A stretch of DNA of 18,415 nucleotides from Anaerolineales bacterium (GCA_020634895.1 JACKAV010000019.1:1-18415); one strand, 5' to 3'; counted from the first letter of the stretch, positions 7,683-13,784 are shown. Notes: generated from the letters alone by a model not told the origin. A program made the numbers and translations.

Positions 7683-8183
7683 TTACCGATTCAAAAAGAA
7701 GAATACGGCGAAGGTCAATACGCCGATCGTGAAACATAATACGATGCCGCCGAGCACCAGCGAAAAGACGTTCGAGCCGCGGTCTTCCTCGATCACAGAA
7801 GATCCCTGCGGCGGGTTGAAAGGCTGTGGCTCTATCGAACCTCCAAAGTCTGTGAACGCGGCGGGTGCTTGTGGGTTTGTGTCTGTTGCGTTGGTGAGAA
7901 CTCCCATCTTCGAAAGCATTTGAAAGGCTTTGTCCACTTTTTGGCGCATCTCCGGTGGGAGGTCGTCGAGCGTCTGGTAGTTTTTTCCGTCCACATTGAT
8001 CTTTGCCGCTGAGGAATATGCAGACAATACGTTCTGCACCATGTCGCCTTCGAGCAGGTCGGGAATGCCATTCCCGTTCTTGTCGGCAAATAGATCGGAC
8101 ATCTTCTCGTAAGCCTGCCGTTCATTGGCGGGCATCTCTTCGAGGTTGTTGTAACTCTTTCCGTTGAAAATAATAGTAGGCAT
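7683..8183 (-). CDS. C-terminally anchored protein with Ca-binding-like loop and internal repeat
   Basis: 166 aa without a signal peptide. Two copies of a short module are visible: IIFNGKSYNNLEEMPANERQ (residues 4-23) and KINVDGKNYQTLDDLPPEMR (61-80). Between them is DKNGNGIPD (34-42), which has the DxNxNGxxD spacing of dockerin/thrombospondin-3/EF-hand calcium loops. A Pro-rich spacer (about 102-130) leads to a single C-terminal membrane helix (about 141-163) ending in NR, so the protein is probably tail-anchored. ATG 8183 follows AAAGGAGAT. It is first in a two-gene operon with the membrane protein at 7323. No named family recognised; function unknown. Confidence 0.75.
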   Translation of the reverse strand: MPTIIFNGKSYNNLEEMPANERQAYEKMSDLFADKNGNGIPDLLEGDMVQNVLSAYSSAAKINVDGKNYQTLDDLPPEMRQKVDKAFQMLSKMGVLTNATDTNPQAPAAFTDFGGSIEPQPFNPPQGSSVIEEDRGSNVFSLVLGGIVLCFTIGVLTFAVFFFLNR

Positions 8184-8214
8184 GAGTATCTCCTTTCTTT
8201 AAAGATCGCTTTTT

Positions 8215-8290
8215 ATTGTATCGCTATTTGATGATGTTATATATTAATTTGATTAATAACCTTTGAAATAAAAGTTTTGGATGCTATACT
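8215..8290. promoter_or_regulatory. Divergent promoters of the 8183 and 8313 genes
   Basis: Plus strand: TTGAAA (8263-8268), 16-nt spacer, extended -10 TGCTATACT (TG at 8282-8283, TATACT at 8285-8290), then the ribosome binding site AAGGAG and ATG 8313. Minus strand: TACAAT at 8215-8220, about 30 nt from ATG 8183. The sequence between (8221-8262) is very AT-rich. Confidence 0.6.
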
Positions 8291-8312
8291 TTATTAGGAA
8301 GGAGATAATCTT

Positions 8313-8717
8313 ATGCCAACTTTGATTGAAATCGAGGGGATCGGTCCTGTCAATGCGAAGAAGCTTAACAAGGCAGGCGTACGTGGTTTGAACGGACTCT
8401 TGAAAATGGGTGCCACCCGCAAGGGACGACAGGATCTTGCCAAGGCGACCGGTGTCAGCGCGAAGGTCATTCTTGAATGGGTCAACCGCGCAGACTTGTT
8501 CCGTGTGAAGGGCGTTGGATCACAGTATTCCGATCTGCTCGAAGCCGCAGGTGTGGATACAGCCGTGGAACTCGCCACCCGCAAGCCCGAGGCTTTGCTC
8601 GAAGCGATGGCGAAGGCAAACGCCAGGTACAACAAGGTCAACCAGATGCCCGGCTTGAGCAACGTCAAGGAATGGGTCAAGAACGCAAAGAAATTGAAGA
8701 GAGTGATCGAGTACTAG
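8313..8717 (+). CDS. DUF4332-type helix-hairpin-helix protein
   Basis: 134 aa. Two helix-hairpin-helix motifs are seen: IEGIGPVNAKKLNKAGV (about residues 7-23) and VKGVGSQYSDLLEAAGV (about 65-81). This duplicated HhH layout, with a Lys/Arg-rich remainder, matches DUF4332 proteins. HhH motifs usually bind the DNA backbone or act in protein contacts; the physiological role of stand-alone DUF4332 proteins is not established. Strong AGGAAGGAG ribosome binding site, own promoter upstream and own terminator downstream: a monocistronic, probably well-expressed gene. Confidence 0.85.
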   Translation: MPTLIEIEGIGPVNAKKLNKAGVRGLNGLLKMGATRKGRQDLAKATGVSAKVILEWVNRADLFRVKGVGSQYSDLLEAAGVDTAVELATRKPEALLEAMAKANARYNKVNQMPGLSNVKEWVKNAKKLKRVIEY

Positions 8718-8734
8718 ATCGAAAGCTGGATGAA

Positions 8735-8765
8735 AAAAACTTCCGATGTCACATCGGAAGTTTTT
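8735..8765. terminator. Bidirectional terminator between convergent genes
   Basis: A perfect inverted repeat, aaaaacttccgatg (8735-8748) and catcggaagttttt (8752-8765), surrounds a 3-nt centre. A-tract and T-tract at the outer ends make it functional in both directions. It serves the DUF4332 gene (plus) and the aminotransferase (minus, stop at 8784). Confidence 0.92.
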
Positions 8766-8783
8766 ATTTAAGTCAGGTTCAGT

Positions 8784-10019
8784 TTAGTGATATCCGTTTT
8801 TGCTCAACACTTCCTTGAGCGTGGTGCCGAGCCTTGTGATGCCTTCGCGGATCAGGTCGGGGGATGAATACGAGAAGTTGATGCGCATTGTGTTCGCGCC
8901 GCCGCCGTTCGGGTGGAAGGCGGTGCCGGGCACGAATGCCACCTTGCGGTCGATGGCGATCTTCAAGACCTCGGCTGCATCCACGCCTTCGGGCATCATG
9001 CCCCACAGGAACATGCCGCCCTGCGGATGCGTCCAGAGTACTTCGGTGGGGAACATCTCGTCCATCATTTCGAGCATTACGTCTCGGCGTTCCTTATAAG
9101 TCTTGCGGATCACCTTGACATGCTCATCGAGAAAACCACCCTTTGCCACTTCATGCGCCACATATTGATTGAATGACGAAGTATGCAGGTCGGCGGCTTG
9201 TTTGGTCATCACCAGTTTTTGGATCACCTTCGGCGGAGCGACCACCCACGCCAAACGCAGACCCGGCGCGAGCAGCTTCGAGAACGTGCTCAAATAGATG
9301 ACATTTCCCGTGTATTCATGTGCGCCGTCATTGCGGTATTGCGCATCCAGGTAGACGACCGAAGGCAGGTGTTCACCGTCATAGCGCAGTTGACCGTATG
9401 GATCATCCTCGACGATTGGCACACCGTACTGGTCCGCGAGTGCGACTAGTCTCTTGCGGCGCTCGAGGCTGAGTGTCGAGCCCGAGGGGTTCTGAAAGTT
9501 CGGGAGCACGTAAATGAACTTCGGTCCGACCCGAAGCGCTTTTTCCAATTCCTCCACGATCATGCCGTTCTCATCCGCAGGGACGGAAATGTATTGCGCG
9601 CCGTATGCGTTCCACGCCTGCAGCGCGCCGAGATAGGTGGGCGATTCCACCACAATGTAATCGCCGCGGTTCAGGAACAACCTGCCGATGAAATCCAACG
9701 CCTGCTGCGAACCGGATGTGATCAAAATATTTTCCGGCGTCACTGAAACCTTGAAACGTTCTGCGTGCCGTGCGATCATCTCGCGCAGCGGACGATATCC
9801 TTCCGTGGTGCTGTATTGCAGTGCCTGTGCGCCATGTTCCTCGAGCACGCGGTTGCATGCCATTTGAAATTGTTTTACAGGGAACACTTCCGGCGCAGGC
9901 AGCCCGCCTGCAAATGAAATGATGTCGGGCTGTTCGGTCAGTTTCAACAGTTCACGAATGACCGAACTTCCCATTTTTTGCGTGCGGTGGGCGAAGCGAT
10001 ACTCCCAGGGTGTTTGCAT
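8784..10019 (-). CDS. PLP-dependent aminotransferase, LysN/MocR-like class I fold
   Basis: 411 aa. Fold-type I motifs: FAGGLP (37-42), the Y69-S-T-T-E-G region, LPNFQNPSG with substrate/PLP-contacting Asn (172-180), VEDDPYG with the pyridine-N Asp (203-209), and the Schiff-base lysine K248 in YLSTFSKLLAPGLR, with phosphate-binding R255. This wording is typical of the 2-aminoadipate/multi-substrate aminotransferase group (LysN-like) that also accepts branched-chain oxo-acids; exact substrate is not provable here. There is no winged-helix DNA-binding domain, so it is an enzyme rather than a MocR regulator. ATG 10019 is chosen over GTG 10025 because AAGGAG lies 5 nt before the ATG and overlaps the GTG. 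It sits behind its own promoter, a Leu/Ile-rich leader ORF and a terminator, suggesting attenuation by branched-chain amino acid supply. Confidence 0.88.
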   Translation of the reverse strand: MQTPWEYRFAHRTQKMGSSVIRELLKLTEQPDIISFAGGLPAPEVFPVKQFQMACNRVLEEHGAQALQYSTTEGYRPLREMIARHAERFKVSVTPENILITSGSQQALDFIGRLFLNRGDYIVVESPTYLGALQAWNAYGAQYISVPADENGMIVEELEKALRVGPKFIYVLPNFQNPSGSTLSLERRKRLVALADQYGVPIVEDDPYGQLRYDGEHLPSVVYLDAQYRNDGAHEYTGNVIYLSTFSKLLAPGLRLAWVVAPPKVIQKLVMTKQAADLHTSSFNQYVAHEVAKGGFLDEHVKVIRKTYKERRDVMLEMMDEMFPTEVLWTHPQGGMFLWGMMPEGVDAAEVLKIAIDRKVAFVPGTAFHPNGGGANTMRINFSYSSPDLIREGITRLGTTLKEVLSKNGYH

Positions 10020-10040
10020 TTTCACTCCTTCAAGTGAGAT

Positions 10041-10078
10041 AAAAAAAGCCTGACAGGTACGCGGGTACCCATCAGGCT
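10041..10078 (-). terminator. Intrinsic terminator in the aminotransferase leader (candidate attenuator)
   Basis: Read on the minus strand, AGCCTGATGGGTAC pairs with GTACCTGTCAGGCT (14 bp including two G-U pairs) around loop CCGC, followed by seven T. It ends 21 nt before the aminotransferase ATG and only the ribosome binding site lies between. A competing hairpin is visible: ATCAG (10085-10081) with CTGAT (10075-10071), which uses part of the terminator's 5' arm. It may simply end the upstream Nudix transcript, but the promoter at 10143-10171 places it inside the aminotransferase leader. Confidence 0.85.
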
Positions 10079-10085
10079 GTCTGAT

Positions 10086-10133
10086 TTAAGGCATTAGTAT
10101 GCCAAAGAGTTGTATTGCCAGGAGTCCATTCAT
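10086..10133 (-). CDS. Candidate Leu/Ile-rich leader peptide
   Basis: A 15-codon ORF, MNGLLAIQLFGILMP, ending in TAA 8 nt before the terminator stem. It has four Leu codons (CTC, CTG, CTC, CTA) and two Ile codons, both the ATA that the surrounding genes seldom use. The ATG lies 9 nt after a TAAGAT -10 box and lacks a Shine-Dalgarno, so it would be leaderless or nearly so, like several genes in this window. The arrangement promoter, short regulatory-amino-acid-rich ORF, terminator, biosynthetic gene is that of classical ribosome-mediated attenuation. It is too short to be judged by coding statistics, so the call is an inference. Confidence 0.5.
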   Translation of the reverse strand: MNGLLAIQLFGILMP

Positions 10134-10142
10134 GGCAACTTA

Positions 10143-10171
10143 ATCTTACCCACTTTTCGATGAAGACGCAA
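10143..10171 (-). promoter_or_regulatory. Sigma70-type promoter of the aminotransferase leader
   Basis: On the minus strand, TTGCGT (10166-10171), a 17-nt spacer and TAAGAT (10143-10148). The predicted start is around 10136, within about 3 nt of the leader-peptide ATG (10133). The whole element lies between the Nudix stop codon and the leader. Confidence 0.6.
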
Positions 10172-10202
10172 CTGATTTATGTATGTGTAAAGAGATTGAA
10201 AA

Positions 10203-10622
10203 TTATGACATATTTCCCGCAATGATGCGTTCGATGGATCTGCGCGTATAGGTATCCAATGGAAGGGAAAGAGCCGCCTCCGGCTGGAACCAGGCATGTT
10301 CCTGCGCTTCATCATTGAGCGTCACCTCGAGCGAATCGGTCCTACAGGTGTAATCGAAGAAGATGAAATGTCTGCGCTTCCAAAATGACGGGTCGTGGAC
10401 GAATTCCTGGAACATGATGAACTTCAGGTCGTAGATGTCGAGCCCGGTCTCTTCCTTCGCCTCGCGGACAGCCGCCTCTTCGAGACGCTCACCCAATTCC
10501 ACATGCCCGCCGGGGACAACATACTTGCCGGGCCATTTGTGGCTTTTCAAAAGCAGTATCTCGCCCGCCTGATTGAAGATGAATACCCCTACTGTTGGTT
10601 CCGGGAAAACCTGTTCCGCCAT
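10203..10622 (-). CDS. Nudix hydrolase
   Basis: 139 aa. A complete Nudix box is present at residues 39-61: G39, x5, E45, x7, then REAKEETGL, with the metal-binding Glu pair intact. The preceding PGKYVVPGG strand-loop is also typical. Substrates are nucleoside diphosphate derivatives; which one cannot be said, although the domain order resembles MutT/ADP-ribose-type small enzymes. ATG 10622 is chosen because AAGGAG lies 5 nt upstream; the frame extends to 10664 without such support. It starts 25 bp after the EamA transporter stop and is probably in the same operon. Confidence 0.88.
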   Translation of the reverse strand: MAEQVFPEPTVGVFIFNQAGEILLLKSHKWPGKYVVPGGHVELGERLEEAAVREAKEETGLDIYDLKFIMFQEFVHDPSFWKRRHFIFFDYTCRTDSLEVTLNDEAQEHAWFQPEAALSLPLDTYTRRSIERIIAGNMS

Positions 10623-10647
10623 TTTTACTCCTTGAATGATTAATGCT

Positions 10648-11505
10648 TCAACCAAATATCGCAATGACCATTATGCCTGCGAACACGATTACCGAACCGA
10701 CCACCCGCACCCCACCCATTTGCTCTTTGAGGAATCGCCAGCCGAGGAAGGCTCCGATCACGGCGCTGACCTCGCGGATGGCGCCGGAATAACTCAACGG
10801 CGCGAAGGTGTAGGCGAACAATGCCAGCATATATGCGACAAGTCCCAATATGCCGCCGATCAAGAGGACGCTGCGGTTTTCCTTCCAGACTCGCAGGAAC
10901 GATGACCAGCCGTAATTATAGGCAATGTATGGCGTGGTCACAAAGGGAACCATCACGAACATGAACAGACCATACGGCAGCGCAGGTCCGCTTTTGACGG
11001 TTTTGCCGTCAATGAAGGTGTAGATCGAAATGACCAGCGCCACCGTCAGCGCGGTAAGAACGCCTTTCCAATGCACCTTTTCGCCCTTGCTTTTCAGCAG
11101 CGCCGTCGCGCCGATGACCATCACCCCGATGGTGATCATCGCCAGCCCGATGTATCCGCCGATAGTCTCCTGCTCATGCAGGAATAGGACCGTCCACACC
11201 ACCAACATGGCGGGAGCGGCTCCGCGCGCGATGGGATAGACCAGCGAAAAATCATGGTCGGTGTAGGCGCTGCAAAGCAGAATAAAGTAGACCGACTCCA
11301 GCAGCATGCTGATGACGGCGAACAGCCACATCTCACGCGGAGGCAGACCCGAATAAAAAATCATTATGATCAACGCGAAGATTCCGCTGAGAATGGTCTG
11401 CCAGCCCATTGCGATGTATTTCTCCTTTGCGCTTTTAAGCAGAAAATTCCACAAAGCATGCATGGAGGCGGAAAAGAACAGCAGAACGAGCGCAAGGATG
11501 GGCAT
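10648..11505 (-). CDS. EamA/DMT-superfamily transporter
   Basis: 285 aa with ten hydrophobic segments in two five-helix halves, the EamA duplication. Motif-like stretches are YPIARGAAPAMLVVW (first half, about residues 90-105), and APLSYSGAIREVSAVIGAFLGW with LKEQMGG (second half, about 235-265), both typical of drug/metabolite exporters; some are longer than others and the exported substrate is unknown. ATG 11505 has GAGGTAA upstream, formed partly by the stop region of a 31-codon remnant ORF that ends 4 nt before it. Translational coupling to that ORF is likely. Followed by the Nudix gene in the same direction. Confidence 0.88.
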   Translation of the reverse strand: MPILALVLLFFSASMHALWNFLLKSAKEKYIAMGWQTILSGIFALIIMIFYSGLPPREMWLFAVISMLLESVYFILLCSAYTDHDFSLVYPIARGAAPAMLVVWTVLFLHEQETIGGYIGLAMITIGVMVIGATALLKSKGEKVHWKGVLTALTVALVISIYTFIDGKTVKSGPALPYGLFMFVMVPFVTTPYIAYNYGWSSFLRVWKENRSVLLIGGILGLVAYMLALFAYTFAPLSYSGAIREVSAVIGAFLGWRFLKEQMGGVRVVGSVIVFAGIMVIAIFG

Positions 11506-11509
11506 GGAT

Positions 11510-11605
11510 TTACCTCAAGGGTTGGGGGATATGCAAGAAAAAGACCGGCGTTCCGTTTCTCGGTCCGTCGGTCGCGACATGGAGTTCGATGCCGTTGGTT
11601 TGCAT
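11510..11605 (-). pseudogene. Truncated N terminus of an alpha/beta hydrolase, now a short ORF
   Basis: A 31-codon ORF. Its beginning, MQTNGIELHVATDGP then RNGTPVFFLH, reads like the first two strands of an alpha/beta hydrolase, which normally continues into the LHGFP oxyanion loop. Here the sequence switches after LH to IPQPLR and stops, so the rest of the enzyme is missing. A TATACT box (11613-11618) is 7 nt upstream of the ATG and no ribosome binding site is present, indicating a leaderless start. The stop is 4 nt before the EamA transporter ATG. The simplest reading is a deletion that joined the hydrolase's promoter and first codons to the transporter. Confidence 0.55.
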
Positions 11606-11612
11606 GTCCGCG

Positions 11613-11646
11613 AGTATAACGGAAAAAATAAAGTTGCTGATATACT
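11613..11646. promoter_or_regulatory. Divergent promoters for the transporter operon and the R-M genes
   Basis: Minus strand: TATACT at 11613-11618, 7 nt before the remnant ORF at 11605. Plus strand: extended -10 TGATATACT (TG at 11638-11639, TATACT at 11641-11646), about 12 nt before the methyltransferase ATG at 11659, giving a leader of about 5-6 nt without a Shine-Dalgarno. The -10 boxes are 22 bp apart, so the two promoters partly overlap. Confidence 0.6.
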
Positions 11647-11658
11647 TTGAAAACCATT

Positions 11659-12546
11659 ATGCCTGAATATAAAGTCCTTACGGGAAGTTGTCTTGACCAC
11701 CTAAATGAGGGAAAGAAACTGGGGAAGGTTGATCTAACCTTTCTCGATCCTCCGTTTAACCAAAACAAAGACTACAAATTTCATAATGATAAATTAACTA
11801 CAGAAGAATACTGGCAAATGATGGAAGATGTCTGTCGGGGAATTCATAGCATCACTTCTAATGGCGGCGCAATTTACTTCATGCAGCGTGAGAAGAACAC
11901 GGAGGAAGTATTACGCTGTCTGCGCGAAACAGGCTGGACACTTCAAAATCTTGTTATTTGGAAGAAAAAAACATCGGCAGTTCCCGTTGCAGGGAAATAT
12001 GGCAAGCATTATCAGATATTAGCTTATGCAACCAGGGGTGAAAAAGCACGGGTATTTAACCGCTTGCGCATTTCACCGCCTTTACCTGCCAATTACAAAT
12101 ACGAACGCGAGAACGGCGTTTACGTTACTGATATTTGGGATGATATCCGTGAGTTGACTTCAGGCTATTTTGCTGGTGATGAAGCTATTCGCAATGAAAA
12201 TGGCGAGCGTTTCCACAAACAACAATCTCCCATTGCGTTATTGCTGCGGATTATTCTATCTTCCACCAAAGTTGGAGATACGGTCTTTGATCCCTTTGCA
12301 GGGACAGGGACAACTTTGGTCACTGCTCATCAGGTCGGGCGGAACAGCCTCGGCATTGAGATCGACCCGAAGAACGCCGCAATGATAAAAAAGCGCATTG
12401 AGAATATCCGTAAAGCCGATAATGTAAGCAAGTATTATGACGAATACAAATATACGGAAGACCTATCTAAAATATGGGGGAATTTTGCCCCGAAAACAGT
12501 GATAAAGACAAAGTCCAAACAACCATCTTTATTCAAGCAGGGATAA
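11659..12546 (+). CDS. Type II DNA methyltransferase, beta class
   Basis: 295 aa. The catalytic motif IV DPPF is at residues 30-33 and the SAM motif I DPFAGTGTT at 211-219, with HKQQSP (motif X-like) at 186-191. The order IV, target-recognition region, X/I defines the beta class. DPPF favours N6-adenine methylation, although N4-cytosine cannot be excluded. Recognition sequence unknown. The start is ATG 11659 rather than the upstream TTG 11647, which abuts the -10 box. The stop TAA overlaps the start of the endonuclease gene by one base (TAATG). Both genes are clearly more AT-rich than their neighbours, suggesting horizontal acquisition. Confidence 0.9.
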   Translation: MPEYKVLTGSCLDHLNEGKKLGKVDLTFLDPPFNQNKDYKFHNDKLTTEEYWQMMEDVCRGIHSITSNGGAIYFMQREKNTEEVLRCLRETGWTLQNLVIWKKKTSAVPVAGKYGKHYQILAYATRGEKARVFNRLRISPPLPANYKYERENGVYVTDIWDDIRELTSGYFAGDEAIRNENGERFHKQQSPIALLLRIILSSTKVGDTVFDPFAGTGTTLVTAHQVGRNSLGIEIDPKNAAMIKKRIENIRKADNVSKYYDEYKYTEDLSKIWGNFAPKTVIKTKSKQPSLFKQG

Positions 12547-13367
12547 TGTATTCGATATTTCATTTTTGGCATCAATTAGTTCAGAAGAAAGAAAAATTTG
12601 AAAAAGTAAGAAAATTGGACAAGTTCCCTTTTCCAAAAGAGATGTTGTCATGTTCTAACGAAGGCGTATTTCCTGATCTTGCTATCAAGATCAATACGCA
12701 GGGACATTTTTCAGGTGGGGAACTTGTAGAGTTGAAGGATAGCAGTGTTTACAATATTTCTTCTTTCAATTCAACTATCCCAACTGGAAAGAAGAATATT
12801 CGGAACATAGTAACTTCTGAGACCGGTAATGTTTTCAGACAAATGCAGGAAGCGGGTGATGATGTTTTCTCACTTGAAGTAAGAGATGTCTATTATCTGG
12901 TTCGTGGACGCAAGAGTGGTCATCAGAAGATTTGTTTAGTTCACGGCAGTTTTTTTGAAACAATCCCCGCAGAAGAGCTGGTTGGTGAGACTTTCTCTCA
13001 GGTAGTTGATGAAGAATTGAATGACCCCGATATAAACGACAATGTGAAAAAGAAACTAAAAGGTGCTTTGTCTCGTCAGGATATTTTTAGCCGTGTACGA
13101 AGTGTGGATAAAGCCTCTGTAAGTATGCGTTTCCGCGTGTTAGTCGAAGTCAAACCTGACGCAAATATTTTGAGTCCAAAACATTACCCGGAAATCCTTG
13201 ACGATACTCTTAACCTGATTTGCCCGTTCTATACTGAAGATGAAAAAGAAGAATTGATCTCCAATGTAGCTTCTGTAATTGGACTGGATAAACTCAATAA
13301 ACTTGGCATCTTCCCCATCAAACATCCCCTCAATGGATGGTTTCTGGTATTTCAAGTAAAACTCTAA
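12546..13367 (+). CDS. Putative type II restriction endonuclease (PD-(D/E)xK)
   Basis: 273 aa, beginning within the stop codon of the methyltransferase (TAATG), so translationally coupled. A PD-(D/E)xK nuclease site can be read: P43-D44 in EGVFPDLAIKI, followed by E62-x-K64 in GGELVELKD, a spacing normal for this fold. The remainder (for example GKKNIRNIVTSETG and the domain around FRVLVEVKPD) was not recognised as any named restriction family. Assignment as the cognate nuclease rests on this motif plus direct coupling to a beta-class methyltransferase, with no other gene in the cassette. No controller (C) protein or Vsr repair gene is visible. AT-rich like its partner. Confidence 0.8.
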   Translation: MYSIFHFWHQLVQKKEKFEKVRKLDKFPFPKEMLSCSNEGVFPDLAIKINTQGHFSGGELVELKDSSVYNISSFNSTIPTGKKNIRNIVTSETGNVFRQMQEAGDDVFSLEVRDVYYLVRGRKSGHQKICLVHGSFFETIPAEELVGETFSQVVDEELNDPDINDNVKKKLKGALSRQDIFSRVRSVDKASVSMRFRVLVEVKPDANILSPKHYPEILDDTLNLICPFYTEDEKEELISNVASVIGLDKLNKLGIFPIKHPLNGWFLVFQVKL

Positions 13368-13417
13368 AATACGACGAACCCTGAAATTGCAGAAAAATTG
13401 CCGTACAAAAATGAAAA

Positions 13418-13445
13418 CTCCATTATGGAGGAATAAAGCTATACT
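13418..13445 (+). promoter_or_regulatory. Riboswitch promoter with a palindromic operator candidate
   Basis: TATACT at 13440-13445 would start RNA near 13452, just in front of the first aptamer. No good -35 hexamer exists. Instead a perfect palindrome, CTCCAT-T-ATGGAG (13418-13430), covers the -35 position, suggesting an activator- or repressor-controlled promoter. Confidence 0.5.
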
Positions 13446-13454
13446 GTAAGCATC

Positions 13455-13551
13455 AAACGAAAAGGCAAACCCGTCGAAAGGCGGGGACGCAAAGCTAAAG
13501 GGCCTACCGTTGTGGAAACACAACCACGGCAGCCAAGCCGCCGAACTTTTC
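13455..13551 (+). promoter_or_regulatory. Cyclic di-GMP-I (GEMM-I) riboswitch aptamer, copy 1
   Basis: The conserved GEMM-I core is present: GGCAAAC (13464), a 6-bp helix capped by a GAAA tetraloop, GGGGACGCAAAGC (ending 13495), GGGCCTA (13499-13505), a second helix with GAAA loop (cgttgtg/cacaac), and GGCAGCCAAGCCGCCG (13528-13543). A possible closing helix is gaaaag (13459-13464) with cttttc (13546-13551). GEMM-I RNAs bind c-di-GMP and control surface and motility genes. It is followed 20 nt later by an intrinsic terminator, so control by transcription termination is expected. Confidence 0.93.
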
Positions 13552-13570
13552 ACACAATCTTTGTGTTATC

Positions 13571-13601
13571 GCGGACTTGGCTGCTGCCAAGTCCGCTTTT
13601 T
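13571..13601 (+). terminator. Intrinsic terminator of riboswitch copy 1 (expression platform)
   Basis: Stem gcggacttggc (13571-13581) with gccaagtccgc (13586-13596), loop tgct, followed by ttttt. The 5' arm is also complementary, with one bulged A, to the aptamer segment agccaagccgc (13531-13541). An antiterminator pairing is therefore possible and excludes both the terminator and the folded aptamer. This predicts termination when c-di-GMP is bound (OFF switch), subject to testing. Confidence 0.88.
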
Positions 13602-13625
13602 GTTGAACCTTTAAATCAAAGTTGT

Positions 13626-13719
13626 TCGTTCCGATAATGGCAAACCCGTCGAAAGGCGGGGACGCAAAGCCATGGGTCTAAAGCTGTTCACACAGCCATG
13701 ATTGCCAGGCCACCGAAGA
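13626..13719 (+). promoter_or_regulatory. Cyclic di-GMP-I (GEMM-I) riboswitch aptamer, copy 2
   Basis: The first 32 conserved nt (13639-13670, from GGCAAACC to GCAAAGC) are identical to copy 1. The second helix differs (agctgt-tcac-acagc), and the 3' core reads TTGCCAGGCCACCG. No terminator follows. The aptamer segment ccaggcc (13705-13711) can pair with ggtctgg (13756-13762), and a hairpin cgagc/gctcg (13720-13724, 13765-13769) ends just before the AAGGAG ribosome binding site. Translational control of the sortase-like gene is therefore possible but not demonstrated. Confidence 0.9.
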
Positions 13720-13784
13720 CGAGCTTCCTAATCCCCGCTTCAAAACAAAACACCGGGTCTGGATGCTCGCATAAGGAGTTTCCT

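Noticed and set aside
8784..10019. MocR/GntR-type transcription regulator
   Set aside because: The aminotransferase fold starts at the N terminus; there is no winged-helix domain.
13571..13601. Terminator of the R-M operon rather than part of a riboswitch
   Set aside because: It lies behind a complete aptamer whose core is complementary to its 5' arm, and a promoter candidate precedes the aptamer. Termination of R-M read-through may be a side effect.
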